Source of the DNA: Pseudovibrio zosterae
GTDB lineage: Bacteria; Pseudomonadota; Alphaproteobacteria; Rhizobiales; Stappiaceae
Assembly (NCBI RefSeq): GCF_033843645.1
Contig: NZ_JAWXVZ010000011.1
Span: 62,001 to 126,000, forward strand
Direction of reading: 5' to 3'
Length of the DNA: 64,000 bases
Notes under the pieces: generated by a model
What the model was told of the DNA's origin: nothing
Seen by the model: the letters and a program-made list of their open reading frames with translations, nothing else
Databases searched by the model: none
Position numbers and translations under genes: made by a program
Part shown: in pieces, positions 53,636-64,000 of the stretch
Layout: the number at the start of each line of letters is the position of its first letter
Numbering within the stretch: the first letter of the stretch is position 1

Positions 53636-54340
53636 ATGAGCTTTCGCGCAAGCATTCTCACTCTCTATCCTGAAATGTTTCCTGGCAATCTCGGCATGAG
53701 CCTCTCGGGAAAAGCGTTGGAGCGCGGAGACTGGTCGCTGGATGCAAAGAGCATTCGCGACTACGCAACAGACAAGCATCGTTCGGTTGACGATACGCCG
53801 TCAGGTGGCGGGGCGGGCATGGTGCTGCGAGCCGACATTTTGGCCAAGGCAATTGACGATGTGACAGAAGAAGACGATCCCCGGCCGCGGTTGCTCATGA
53901 GCCCGCGCGGCAAGCCTTTCACGCAGAACCGTGCCCGGCAGCTGGCTGAGGGACCCGGCGCCATCATCATATGTGGTCGATTTGAAGGCGTTGATGAGCG
54001 GGTGATCGAGGCCCGTCAACTGGAAGAGGTTTCCATCGGCGATTACATTCTTTCCGGCGGAGAGATGGCGGCGACGATTGTACTTGATGCCGTGGTTCGC
54101 TTGCTCCCGGGCGTTATGGGCAATCAAGAGAGTGGTGAAACGGAAAGCTTTGAGAACGGTCTTCTTGAGCACCCGCACTACACCCGCCCCGCGATTTTCG
54201 AGGATCGAGGGATTCCAGAGGTTTTGACCAGCGGAAACCATCGGTTGATCAACGAATGGCGGCTTGAACAATCGAAGAAACTCACAGAACAGCGACGTCC
54301 TGATTTGTGGGCAGCGCATCTGGCTCGAAACGCCAAGTAA
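53636..54340 (+). CDS. trmD: tRNA (guanine37-N1)-methyltransferase
   Basis: 234 residues. ILTLYPEMFPGNLGMSLSGKAL at the start, the SPOUT trefoil-knot region ICGRFEGVDERVIE and SIGDYILSGGEMAA, and the C-terminal LEHPHYTRP. Methylates G37 to prevent frameshifts. In most alphaproteobacteria it directly follows rimM; here 667 bases separate them. Confidence 0.97.
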   Translation: MSFRASILTLYPEMFPGNLGMSLSGKALERGDWSLDAKSIRDYATDKHRSVDDTPSGGGAGMVLRADILAKAIDDVTEEDDPRPRLLMSPRGKPFTQNRARQLAEGPGAIIICGRFEGVDERVIEARQLEEVSIGDYILSGGEMAATIVLDAVVRLLPGVMGNQESGETESFENGLLEHPHYTRPAIFEDRGIPEVLTSGNHRLINEWRLEQSKKLTEQRRPDLWAAHLARNAK

Positions 54341-54361
54341 AATCGAAAAAAATCGCCGGAG

Positions 54362-54408
54362 ACCGGTGACAAATGGCCAGAAACCGGTTATTAAGCGCGC
54401 CAACCGGT
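54362..54408. repeat. Three phased ACCGGT hexamers before rplS
   Basis: ACCGGT at 54362, 54383 and 54403, spaced 21 and 20 bases (about two helical turns). The same core is inside the palindrome before trmD. Weak evidence for a regulator-binding array; ACCGGT is not rare in this sequence. Confidence 0.35.
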
Positions 54409-54437
54409 GGGCAGAATCTGTCCGTACCGTTTTGAGA

Positions 54438-54453
54438 GGAGCTACTACGCTCC
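54438..54453 (+). promoter_or_regulatory. Small hairpin in the rplS leader
   Basis: GGAGC-TACTAC-GCTCC, 5-base stem about 93 bases before rplS. Possible leader element; low evidence. Confidence 0.3.
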
Positions 54454-54545
54454 AATTCCCGGCATATGCCAAGGTTTGGTGAACCCGTCCCCCACGGCTG
54501 GACCGTTTGTGGACGCTCTGACCAATTGAAAGATGGAAAACTGCC

Positions 54546-55007
54546 ATGAATATCATTGAGCAGCTGAACGCCGAAGAAATGGCGCGCATCGAAGGTCAGC
54601 GCAAGCTGCCAGAATTCTCTCCAGGTGACACCGTACGCGTAAACGTTCGCGTTACAGAAGGTACCCGCACCCGTGTACAGGCATACGAAGGCGTTTGCAT
54701 TGCACGTTCTGGCGGCGGCATCAACGAGAGCTTCACCGTTCGCAAGATCTCTTACGGCGAAGGTGTTGAGCGTGTATTCCCAATCTACAGCCCAATGATC
54801 GAAGGCGTAGACGTTGTTCGTCGTGGTAAGGTTCGCCGCGCGAAGCTCTACTACCTCCGTGACCGTCGCGGTAAGTCCGCACGTATCGTTGAAGCGACCA
54901 ACGCTCGCGCGAAGCGCCTCAACGAAGAGCAGCGCACCGCTGCTGCTGAAGCACGTGCCGCTAAGGCTGCTGCCAAGGCAGAAGAAGCTCAGGCTTCCGC
55001 TGAATAA
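54546..55007 (+). CDS. rplS: 50S ribosomal protein L19
   Basis: 153 residues. MNIIEQLNAEEMARIEGQRKL, then FSPGDTVRVNVRVTEGTRTR and GVERVFPIYSPMIEGVDVVR are classical L19. The C-terminal Ala/Lys/Glu tail is longer than in E. coli (115). It has its own leader of about 200 bases after trmD. Confidence 0.97.
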   Translation: MNIIEQLNAEEMARIEGQRKLPEFSPGDTVRVNVRVTEGTRTRVQAYEGVCIARSGGGINESFTVRKISYGEGVERVFPIYSPMIEGVDVVRRGKVRRAKLYYLRDRRGKSARIVEATNARAKRLNEEQRTAAAEARAAKAAAKAEEAQASAE

Positions 55008-55014
55008 GATAGGG

Positions 55015-55033
55015 ATCGCTCAGAGCGATTTTT
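55015..55033 (+). terminator. First terminator after rplS
   Basis: ATCGCT-CAG-AGCGAT with five T's, directly after the rplS stop. Confidence 0.75.
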
Positions 55034-55037
55034 GGAT

Positions 55038-55067
55038 AGCCCCGTAGTGCTGCTGCGGGGCTTTTCT
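55038..55067 (+). terminator. Second terminator after rplS
   Basis: AGCCCCG and CGGGGCT around a 10-base loop, then TTTTC. Forms a tandem pair with the one at 55015. Confidence 0.75.
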
Positions 55068-55130
55068 TTTTTCATGTTCCTGTGGTCTCGGATTCTGGTT
55101 TTCTTAGGTCGTTGTCGTTAGGCTGCGGCC

Positions 55131-56012
55131 ATGTTGATCGCATTTCTTGCACTTTCTCTGCTCGGCCTGTTCCTGCTGACCTATGCGGTTCTTGTGGAGC
55201 CGATGCGTGTGCCTGTGGTGCGGCGCTACACTGTGCCCATGCGCGGTCTTGCGCATCCGCTGCGTGTCGCCGCTCTGGGTGACTTTCACGCTTGCGTACC
55301 ATGGATGAATGAGCAGCGCATACTTGGCATTGTCCGCCAAGTGAACGGTTTGAAACCGGATCTTGCAATGCTGCTTGGTGACTTTGAAACCGGCATCCAT
55401 GCCCCCTTTCTTCTGCGCAAACTCAAGCCCGACGAATGGGCACGGCCGCTCGCTGAGCTGGAGGCTCCTCTGGGGCGTTTTGCGGTTCTTGGCAATCATG
55501 ATTGGCTTGAGGACTTACAGTGCGCCAGGCAAGCGCTTGCTGAAGCTAAAATCCCTGTTCTGGAGAACGAGGCGCGGCTTATTCCTGTTGGCGGGAACGA
55601 GGCGATTTGGGTGGCTGGTCTTGCAGATCAGTACACCAACGGGAAACTTTGGCAGGGCCGAGAAGGGGCTGATGATCTTGACGGCACCCTCGCGCAAATC
55701 TTTGAAGACCAGCACCCCGTCCTTTTACTCGCCCATGAGCCCGACATTTTTGAAGAGCCGATGGACCGCGTCGGGCTGGTTCTGAGCGGGCATACCCATG
55801 GTGGGCAGGTGCGGCTGCCCTTCCTCGGGGCTTTGACCGTGCCTTCCCGGTTCGGCACCAAGTATGCTCAAGGATTGTTTGAGAGGGGCGGAACACGGCT
55901 TTTGGTAACAGCAGGTCTTGGTTGCTCGCGTTTGCCGCTGCGCTTCAATTGTCCGCCCGAAATCATGCTCGTGGACCTCATTCCTGAAAACACTGAGGAA
56001 TTTCCCAAGTAA
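55131..56012 (+). CDS. Calcineurin-type metallophosphoesterase (YaeI-like)
   Basis: 293 residues with an N-terminal membrane anchor (residues 1-20). Metal-site motifs in order: GDFHA, GDFETG, GNHDWLE, AHEPDIFE and SGHTHGGQ. The normal GDxHx...GNHD...GHTH pattern is complete. Membrane-bound phosphoesterase of the YaeI/YkuE type; substrate unknown (lipid A or peptidoglycan-related phosphates are possible). Stands alone between rplS and leuC. Confidence 0.9.
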   Translation: MLIAFLALSLLGLFLLTYAVLVEPMRVPVVRRYTVPMRGLAHPLRVAALGDFHACVPWMNEQRILGIVRQVNGLKPDLAMLLGDFETGIHAPFLLRKLKPDEWARPLAELEAPLGRFAVLGNHDWLEDLQCARQALAEAKIPVLENEARLIPVGGNEAIWVAGLADQYTNGKLWQGREGADDLDGTLAQIFEDQHPVLLLAHEPDIFEEPMDRVGLVLSGHTHGGQVRLPFLGALTVPSRFGTKYAQGLFERGGTRLLVTAGLGCSRLPLRFNCPPEIMLVDLIPENTEEFPK

Positions 56013-56257
56013 CCACATTGCGTTGCCATCCAATGGTCTTGAGAGATTCTCAAGTTCAGGCTTCTTGCGCTTTTTAGCGGCTTAAGCACATTATAGCCGA
56101 ACAATAGCGAGGGGTTATTGCACCTTCGCTCAGGAATTACTCGCCGCGGCAAAGAACCGGGCGAGCTCTTAAAGAAATAAGGAGATGCTCACAGGCGGGT
56201 CCGGCATGATGCTTTGGAACCAAACCTTTGAGCCAAGGCTTTCCAGGAGATCGCGCA

Positions 56258-57664
56258 ATGTCGCAGGCCAAAACACTCTATGACAAGATCTGGGATCATC
56301 ACGTCGTCAGCACTCAGGAAGACGGTACCAGCCTGCTTTACATTGACCGCCATCTCGTTCATGAGGTGACCAGCCCGCAGGCCTTTGAAGGCTTGCGCAT
56401 GGCTGGCCGGCAGGTGCGTCATCCAAAGCGCACGTTGGCCGTGGTAGACCACAACGTTCCAACAACCGACCGCTCCAATGGCATTGACGACCCAGAAAGC
56501 GCTTTGCAGGTGGATACGCTGGCAAAGAACGCTGCTGAGTTCGGCATCGAGTACTATTCAGAACTGGATGAGCGTCAGGGTGTGGTTCACATTGTAGGGC
56601 CGGAACAGGGCTTTACGCTGCCTGGCATGACCATCGTTTGCGGTGACAGCCATACCTCAACCCATGGCGCATTTGGCTCATTGGCGCACGGCATTGGTAC
56701 TTCCGAGGTGGAGCACGTTCTGGCAACACAGACGCTGATCCAGAAGAAAGCCAAGAACCTGCGTGTGACCGTGAACGGCCAATTGCCCCATGGTGTGACG
56801 GCCAAGGACATTGTGCTGGCCATCATTGGCGAGCTGGGGACCGCCGGTGGTACGGGCTATGTGATTGAATATGCAGGCGAAGCGATCCGCTCCTTATCTA
56901 TGGAAGGCCGGATGACCGTCTGTAACATGTCCATTGAGGCAGGTGCCCGCGCCGGTCTGATAGCGCCTGATGAAGTGACCTATGAGTACCTCAAGGGCCG
57001 TCCAAAAACCCCGCAAGGGCAAGCTTGGGAAATGGCAAAGGCCTATTGGGAGACGCTGTATTCTGATGAAGGCGCAGCGTTTGACAAGGAAATCGTCCTT
57101 GATGCCGCCAACCTGCCGCCAATTGTGACTTGGGGCTCTTCGCCGGAAGATGTGGTGTCTGTAACCGGAGAAGTTCCGAACCCTGAAGGTATTGAAGACG
57201 AGAACCGCCGCCATTCCAAGAAGCGGGCGCTTGAGTACATGGGGCTGGAAGCGGGTCAGAAGATCACCGACATCGAGATCGATCGCGTGTTCATCGGTTC
57301 TTGCACCAACGGCCGAATTGAGGACTTGCGCGCTGCTGCCTCGATGGTGAAGGGCAAGAAGGTTTCAGACCGCGTCAGTGCCATGGTGGTTCCCGGTTCT
57401 GGCTTGGTAAAGGCGCAGGCAGAAGCGGAAGGCCTGGACGAAGTGTTCAAGGCGGCAGGCTTTGAATGGCGCGAGCCGGGCTGCTCCATGTGTTTGGCCA
57501 TGAATGCCGACAAACTGGCTCCGGGTGAGCGCTGTGCGTCAACCTCAAACCGAAACTTTGAAGGCCGTCAAGGCTTTAAGGGCCGCACGCATCTGGTGTC
57601 ACCAGCGATGGCCGCTGCTGCCGCAGTTGCCGGCAAGTTCGTGGATATCCGAAACTGGTCATAA
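56258..57664 (+). CDS. leuC: 3-isopropylmalate dehydratase large subunit
   Basis: 468 residues from the ATG at 56258 (MSQAKTLYDKI...), with CCAGGAGA upstream. Leucine synthesis; isomerises 2- to 3-isopropylmalate with LeuD. [4Fe-4S] ligands lie in FIGSCTNGR and the CSMC pair of GCSMCLAMN. VCGDSHTSTHGAFG and the GTSEVEHVLATQT segments are typical. leuD is not in the window. Ends at a terminator. Confidence 0.97.
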   Translation: MSQAKTLYDKIWDHHVVSTQEDGTSLLYIDRHLVHEVTSPQAFEGLRMAGRQVRHPKRTLAVVDHNVPTTDRSNGIDDPESALQVDTLAKNAAEFGIEYYSELDERQGVVHIVGPEQGFTLPGMTIVCGDSHTSTHGAFGSLAHGIGTSEVEHVLATQTLIQKKAKNLRVTVNGQLPHGVTAKDIVLAIIGELGTAGGTGYVIEYAGEAIRSLSMEGRMTVCNMSIEAGARAGLIAPDEVTYEYLKGRPKTPQGQAWEMAKAYWETLYSDEGAAFDKEIVLDAANLPPIVTWGSSPEDVVSVTGEVPNPEGIEDENRRHSKKRALEYMGLEAGQKITDIEIDRVFIGSCTNGRIEDLRAAASMVKGKKVSDRVSAMVVPGSGLVKAQAEAEGLDEVFKAAGFEWREPGCSMCLAMNADKLAPGERCASTSNRNFEGRQGFKGRTHLVSPAMAAAAAVAGKFVDIRNWS

Positions 57665-57687
57665 GCCAGCTAGCAACAAGTCGTTTC

Positions 57688-57720
57688 AAACGGGCGTTAC
57701 TACGTAATGCCCGTTTTTTT
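57688..57720 (+). terminator. Terminator after leuC
   Basis: AAACGGGCGTTA and TAATGCCCGTTT (one G-U) around CTACG, followed by seven T's. Confidence 0.9.
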
Positions 57721-57920
57721 GTGGTTGCTCAGCAAAGCGCTAGAGGCTTGAAAACACAAAGGTATAGTCGCAAAAAATAACCTTTGGGTAAGTCAAAGTA
57801 GACCACAGGTTCACGTTCTGTCTTCACAAGACTGTCACCCAGCGCCTACAATAATCCACGCACCGAAGACATTCGTAGACTTAGTTGTTTGGTCTTTAGG
57901 TAGCAAACGAGGAGCAGGAC

Positions 57921-58478
57921 GTGACTACTGCGGTTCCCGCAGGCACCCATCCGGCACTGGTGCTGAACGCGGATTACAGGCCTTTATCCTACTATCCCCT
58001 GTCGCTGTGGTCGTGGCAGGACACGGTCAAAGCGGTGTTTATGGACCGGGTAAACATCGTTTCATACTATGACGTTAGCGTACGAAGTCCGAGCTTCAAC
58101 TTCCGACTTCCCAGTGTGGTCGCACTGAAAAACTTCGTAAAGCCGACCAGATACCCCGCCTTCACACGCTTCAATGTCTTTCTAAGAGATCGCTTTCAGT
58201 GCCAGTACTGTGGCACGCACCATGATCTCACCTTCGATCACCTGATCCCGCGCTCAAAAGGTGGTTTGACCACATGGGAAAACGTTATCACCGCTTGTTC
58301 CCCATGCAATGTGCGCAAATCCAACAAGTCCTGGCAGGAAATGAACATGCGGCCCATGCAGATGCCGTATATGCCTACTGTTCAGGATCTGCATAACAAT
58401 GGACGGATGTTCCCTCCGAACTATCTGCATGAAAGCTGGATCGACTTCCTATATTGGGATACCGAGCTGGAACCATAG
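57921..58478 (+). CDS. HNH endonuclease
   Basis: 185 residues from a GTG with GGAGCAGGA upstream. The HNH core has zinc-binding Cys pairs (CQYCG and CSPCN) and the nuclease motif LTFDHLIPRSKGGLTTWENV (about residues 106-125). This is the type widely conserved in proteobacteria with the start ALVLNADYRPLSYYPLSLW. Possible roles in DNA repair are inferred only from the family's spread. Not next to a phage gene. The gap 57721-57920 shows nothing clear. Confidence 0.85.
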   Translation: MTTAVPAGTHPALVLNADYRPLSYYPLSLWSWQDTVKAVFMDRVNIVSYYDVSVRSPSFNFRLPSVVALKNFVKPTRYPAFTRFNVFLRDRFQCQYCGTHHDLTFDHLIPRSKGGLTTWENVITACSPCNVRKSNKSWQEMNMRPMQMPYMPTVQDLHNNGRMFPPNYLHESWIDFLYWDTELEP

Positions 58479-58593
58479 AGTAATGATTGGTTTACCAGTT
58501 TAACGAGTTTTTGCGAGACGCTAAAACTTTAACAGTTCCCAAACTCCCGATGGGGTAGAGCTACAACTACCTAACTAAATTTCGGGGGTGGGG

Positions 58594-59988
58594 ATGGCTG
58601 TACATCTTCCTATGCGTTTCGCGCGGTTCCTCCGCTGCGAACGGGGGGTTGTTCTCCCGCTTGTCGCGGTTTTGATTGTTGTCCTTATTGTGCTGGCGGG
58701 AGCTGCCATTGACTTTGCGCGTGCCATTAACACGCGTCAGGCAATCAATCATGCGATCGACAATGCGGCGCTGGCGGTTGCCTACAAGGCGTCTACGACC
58801 CTCATGACACAAGCCCAAGCGGAGAAGCATTTTGAAGACTACTTCAATGCAAACATCAAGGGGCTGTATTCAGATGTCACCTTGGGTGACAGAAATATCG
58901 AACTGATAAACACCGAGGGGCGTGTTGTTGCCTCAGCTTCCGCCGAAGTGCCAACCTTTTTTATCCATCATCTTGATTTGATGGGAGCTGATACTGATGA
59001 TCTCCGGAAACTGGCGGTTTCTGCCAGTTCTGAAGCGTCATTCCCCACGAGAGACGCTGAAGTTGCATTGGTGCTCGATGTTACCGGATCAATGGGTGGC
59101 AACCGAATTACAAGCTTGAAAAAAGCAGCTAAGGGTCTGGTAGACACACTTCTGGACGATACCGTGCTTCCTGGAAACAGCCGGGTACGCATATCTGTTG
59201 TGCCCTATAGCGAAGGGGTGAATGCGCAGCTTCCCATCAAGTACCAAGCAAAAGACACAACCGTCAGTGCGGTGGTGTCCGACGGGCAAACAACAAAATG
59301 CGTGACCGAACGAATGGGCGCGGACAGCGATACGGATGCGCCCTTTTCTCAAAAAAGAAGTGGTAAAATCAATTACTTCGGTGGCGGATCTTATACCTGC
59401 TCGAAAAAGCCACTCATGCCGCTCAGCGCAAAGAAGACGGAAATTGAAGGGGCAATTGAGGATATGGCTACCGGTGGCGGTACAGCCGGGCATACCGGTG
59501 TCGCTTGGGGGTATTATACCCTTTCGCCAAAGTGGTCAGAACTCTGGACACTCGTGGATAAAGACAGTGCGCCTGGGGAGTATTTTGATGATGATCGCCT
59601 CAAGTTTCTTGTACTTATGACAGATGGCGATTTCAACCGAGTATTTAGGCCAAAAGGAACTAGGTACAATAGAAGTGGGAGCTGTAAGACTTCTTCAAGT
59701 TGGGTGCGCGTATCACGAAGCGGATGTGGGATCTCACCTACAACTGAGTCGGGTAATTCTGCTAAAGATATTTGTTCTTCTATGAAAGAGCAGCAAAACG
59801 GTCTTGAAAAGATTCGGGTATACACGATTTACTTTGGCAATAGCGAGACATCCGCTGCAGCAAAGATAATGAAAGATTGTGCTACGGATGAAAAAGAAAC
59901 TTACTACAGCGCGAAGGATCAAGATGACTTGATCGCGGCATTTGCAGCGATTGCCAATGACATTCAGAATATTTATCTGTCTCGGTAA
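58594..59988 (+). CDS. TadG-like pilus-assembly protein with VWA domain
   Basis: 464 residues from the ATG at 58594. One N-terminal membrane segment (residues 19-41) after the TadE/G-type CERGVVLPLVAVLIVV, then a TadE-like helix. A von Willebrand A domain (about residues 155-460) has the metal-binding motif DVTGSMGG (Asp162), and TDGDFNR lies near residue 343. It resembles TadG of Flp pilus loci, but no other tad genes are near. The 3' part is more AT-rich than its neighbours. Four Cys in the middle may form disulfides. Confidence 0.85.
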   Translation: MAVHLPMRFARFLRCERGVVLPLVAVLIVVLIVLAGAAIDFARAINTRQAINHAIDNAALAVAYKASTTLMTQAQAEKHFEDYFNANIKGLYSDVTLGDRNIELINTEGRVVASASAEVPTFFIHHLDLMGADTDDLRKLAVSASSEASFPTRDAEVALVLDVTGSMGGNRITSLKKAAKGLVDTLLDDTVLPGNSRVRISVVPYSEGVNAQLPIKYQAKDTTVSAVVSDGQTTKCVTERMGADSDTDAPFSQKRSGKINYFGGGSYTCSKKPLMPLSAKKTEIEGAIEDMATGGGTAGHTGVAWGYYTLSPKWSELWTLVDKDSAPGEYFDDDRLKFLVLMTDGDFNRVFRPKGTRYNRSGSCKTSSSWVRVSRSGCGISPTTESGNSAKDICSSMKEQQNGLEKIRVYTIYFGNSETSAAAKIMKDCATDEKETYYSAKDQDDLIAAFAAIANDIQNIYLSR

Positions 59989-60008
59989 TTGCTGAGCCAA
60001 GTTCACCA

Positions 60009-60038
60009 AAAAGGGCGCTTCGTGTGAAACGCCCTTTT
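60009..60038 (+). terminator. Terminator after the TadG-like gene
   Basis: AAAAGGGCG / CGCCCTTTT stem around a 12-base loop; can work in both directions, toward acsA's end as well. Confidence 0.75.
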
Positions 60039-60074
60039 GCGTTGGTTTGAATGAAACGCGGATTTTTAGCGTTC

Positions 60075-62021
<1,947 letters not shown>

Positions 62022-62256
62022 GGCGTTCCTCCCCAATGAATGATGGGCCCTTGGTTGGGCCTGTTTTTCCTAGGGCGCATTATGGTTATCCGCAGGTACA
62101 GCGTCCAGACGTCAAGTATCGAACTTTGGTAGGTTACCTGTAAATTTTAGTATTCATCGCGTCCAATACGCTGCGTAATACCAATAGAAAATCGATATTA
62201 TACATATTTAGTCTAATACCAATCTACAGATCGTCTTTATTAATTGAGTAATTCCC

Positions 62257-62673
62257 TCAGGATTGCACCATGATTGATGCTGTGTAGCCGTATATCGCTC
62301 CTTGAATAAGTAAAACACCTAGCCAGTGACCTGAGTCGATTATGGTCAGCGCCCAGCTTGCGCTTTGGTAGCGGTGGTTGATGATGTGGCCGGTCAGCAT
62401 GAAGCCGACCCAGATCATCGCGGCCGAAATCAAACCGTTGCCTAATGTGACTTCCGCCGTGTGGTAAATGACACCCGCCAGCACAAAAGCCATCACGAAC
62501 TCGCAGAACAAGGTGAGGGCGAGTGTGGTGACCTTGGGCTTTGCTTGCTCGGGCGACAGGCGTGCTGCGGATACCCACGCCTTTGACAGAAGGCCATAGT
62601 AGGCCGCCCCAAAAGCAAAAGAGGCCAGCGCGGCGTAGGCAACAGCTGGCAGATAGACGCCATCGAACATCAT
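62257..62673 (-). CDS. DUF1761 membrane protein
   Basis: About 138 residues from the ATG at 62673 (MMFDGVYLPAVAY...), with GGAGGA upstream. Four hydrophobic segments with FGAAYYGLLSKAWV and GFMLTGHIINHRYQ, as in the DUF1761 family. Function unknown. 20 bases after the GST gene, so probably co-transcribed with it. Confidence 0.8.
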   Translation of the reverse strand: MMFDGVYLPAVAYAALASFAFGAAYYGLLSKAWVSAARLSPEQAKPKVTTLALTLFCEFVMAFVLAGVIYHTAEVTLGNGLISAAMIWVGFMLTGHIINHRYQSASWALTIIDSGHWLGVLLIQGAIYGYTASIMVQS

Positions 62674-62693
62674 GGCCTCATCCTCCAAGGGGC

Positions 62694-63302
62694 TTACTGT
62701 GCAAGTGACAGGCCGCGTTTGATTGCTGATTGATAGGCGGGGCGGGCGTGAAGGCGGTCAACATAGGCCTTGGCGCTGCCTTGGGGCGCGGGGAACTTGA
62801 ACTTCATGGCCCAATCCAGACAATGGCCAATGAAGACATCGGCGAGTGAGAACTGGTCACCGCAGATCCATGTGTTGTCCGCTAGCAGGCTTTTCAGCCA
62901 TGGCAGGGTCTGGGTTTCCCATTCCATCAGGCAGGTCTTTTTGGCGGCGGGAACGCGCAGTTCCTTGGGAAGGGCAAAAGAGTGTTTGGCTGCGGCCCAA
63001 AGGATGCCATCCATTTCCGTGTTGGCAAAGGCAAGAGCGGCATCCAGCTTTGCGCGCTCCAAGGTGGCAACGGGAAACGTGAGGGCTTCGTGCTTGTCGC
63101 AGAGGTATTGGCAGATGGCCGTGGAGTCTGTGATTACCTGGCCATCGTCCACCAGAACAGGCACCTTGCCAGTGGGGTTGAGTGATCTGACAAGATCTGA
63201 GCGCGGCTTTTCCGGTTCGATTTCATAGGGCGCTGCGATTTCTTCCAGAACCCACATGACCCTGAAGGTGCGGGTGAATGGTGCTCCGATGACGCGATAC
63301 AT
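62694..63302 (-). CDS. Glutathione S-transferase family protein
   Basis: About 202 residues from the ATG at 63302 (MYRVIGAPFTRTFRV...). Thioredoxin-fold half with NPTGKVPVLVDDG and ITDSTAICQYL, then the helical domain with FSLADVFIGHCL. Resembles the GST type that accepts thiol-conjugated small molecules; the exact substrate is unknown. In a unit with the DUF1761 gene. Confidence 0.85.
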   Translation of the reverse strand: MYRVIGAPFTRTFRVMWVLEEIAAPYEIEPEKPRSDLVRSLNPTGKVPVLVDDGQVITDSTAICQYLCDKHEALTFPVATLERAKLDAALAFANTEMDGILWAAAKHSFALPKELRVPAAKKTCLMEWETQTLPWLKSLLADNTWICGDQFSLADVFIGHCLDWAMKFKFPAPQGSAKAYVDRLHARPAYQSAIKRGLSLAQ

Positions 63303-63855
63303 GGTGCCTGATCCCTCGGAAAAGTTGTCCTTGTTCAACGATACCCTCAAGCGCTGCATAAGGCCATGAACTTATTGATCCAGATCAGAAAACCGGCCTC
63401 AAACTTAGAAAAATTCTTGTTTTCAAATTGCTTCAGCCAGCCAGTCTATCTCGGTTTCCGTCGCGGACTTTACTATCTTGGGGCGGTTCTTTATTGCCAA
63501 CATCCTTTTATTGGATTTGGATTTAGATAAATTATGAAATAATCGATAGAGCTAGGGTAAGTTCTTGCGCTTGACGATTTCAGTCTCATTGAGCAATATT
63601 AGCGATGATTGAAATAAGAATGATTGAATTTTTTGCATTGTATACCGGTTAATACTATAACCCTTACTTACGGCGTAGGGAAAATACTAGATTTGCTCTA
63701 GATCAATTGTATCGATTTAGCCTGTGCTACCGTCACTCTCGAACGACTTAACAGGCAGGCCCCATGGCCCTTCATGATCTCAATGGGTTGAGATGTGTTG
63801 AGGCCATATGGGAGCGTTCAGCAGGGCCTGCGCATTGCTGATTGGGAGATGCACG
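63303..63855. other. Intergenic region, AT-rich, no gene seen
   Basis: 553 bases between the GST and the alcohol dehydrogenase. Rich in A and T from about 63380 to 63730. A possible promoter TTGACG (63571) - 17 bases - CAATAT (63594) is present, but it is about 260 bases from the next gene. I see no RNA gene or repeat here. Confidence 0.5.
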
Positions 63856-64000
63856 ATGACCAGCACGTTCTTTATTCCTAGTGTCAACATGATGGGCGCA
63901 GGCTGCCTGAAAGACGCGGTTGCCGAAGTTCAGGCGCGCGGCTTTAAAAAGGGTTTGATTGTCTGCGGTAAGGTCCTCAGCAAACTGGGCGTTGTTCAGT
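63856..64000 (+). CDS. Iron-containing alcohol dehydrogenase, N-terminal fragment
   Basis: The first 48 codons only; the gene runs off the end. TSTFFIPSVNMMGAGCLKDA and KKGLIVCGKVLSKLGVVQ are typical of the group III iron-dependent alcohol dehydrogenases (AdhB/YiaY type), which interconvert alcohols and aldehydes. GGGAGATGCACG precedes the ATG. The substrate cannot be decided from the fragment. Confidence 0.85.
   Translation, partial: MTSTFFIPSVNMMGAGCLKDAVAEVQARGFKKGLIVCGKVLSKLGVVQ

Noticed and set aside
63360..63855. A possible sigma-54 promoter or riboswitch before the alcohol dehydrogenase
   Set aside because: I see no -24/-12 element or conserved RNA structure; only a weak sigma-70-like pair.

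Overview
The window is a stretch of core chromosome from an alphaproteobacterium. I place it among the Hyphomicrobiales (Rhizobiales) or close relatives. The reasons are the irr-fabA-fabB-fabI cluster, the order ppsR-maf-aroE-coaE-dnaQ | hemE-hemJ-rho | mnmE-mnmG-rsmG-parA-parB | holA-lptE-leuS, the ffh-chorismate mutase-rpsP-rimM-trmD-rplS-leuC run, and an AccD without a complete zinc ribbon. A marine Stappiaceae-type organism (Pseudovibrio, Roseibium) would fit, but the sequence read by eye cannot prove the genus. I see no prophage, transposase, CRISPR array, tRNA or rRNA.

Layout. 1-8.3 kb: the 3' end of glnD, then murJ and trpS; a HlyD/DUF3302 membrane pair; and trpA-accD-folC with its own promoter. 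8.3-16.8 kb: cysK, a HAD phosphatase, dut, a LigB-type dioxygenase, mutS and the malic enzyme maeB. 16.9-21 kb: trpF-trpB, a GST, an Ada-like methyltransferase and a DUF2244 protein. 21.2-27.4 kb: nth, irr, fabA-fabB-fabI, an SH3 protein and a 2-hydroxyacid dehydrogenase. 27.4-31.1 kb: a leftward housekeeping operon ppsR-maf-aroE-coaE-dnaQ. 31.1-31.5 kb: the probable chromosomal replication origin, an AT-rich gap with six GANTC sites between ppsR and hemE. 31.5-43.4 kb: hemE, hemJ, rho, a GNAT enzyme, a DUF255 thioredoxin-fold protein, mnmE, mnmG, rsmG, parA and parB, sprinkled with parS-like 16-mers. 43.5-49.7 kb: leuS-lptE-holA on the minus strand, the PLP-binding YggS protein and an alpha/beta hydrolase. 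49.8-55 kb: a small RNA candidate, ffh, chorismate mutase, rpsP, rimM, trmD and rplS, with a VanZ-like gene inserted in reverse. 55-64 kb: a phosphoesterase, leuC, an HNH nuclease, a lone TadG-like protein, acsA, DUF1761, a GST and the start of an iron-dependent alcohol dehydrogenase.

Together these genes cover replication start and chromosome segregation (oriC, parS, ParA/ParB), replication and repair (dnaQ, holA, mutS, nth, dut), translation and tRNA modification, fatty-acid synthesis under the neighbouring iron regulator Irr, tryptophan, leucine and haem synthesis, and acetate/malate metabolism. The most interesting content is regulatory: the origin and the parS cluster, an ffh-leader RNA, a trp cluster split in two, and a TrpA with Glu where the catalytic Asp is expected. 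I did not find a convincing new multi-gene system; this is mostly ordinary core genome.
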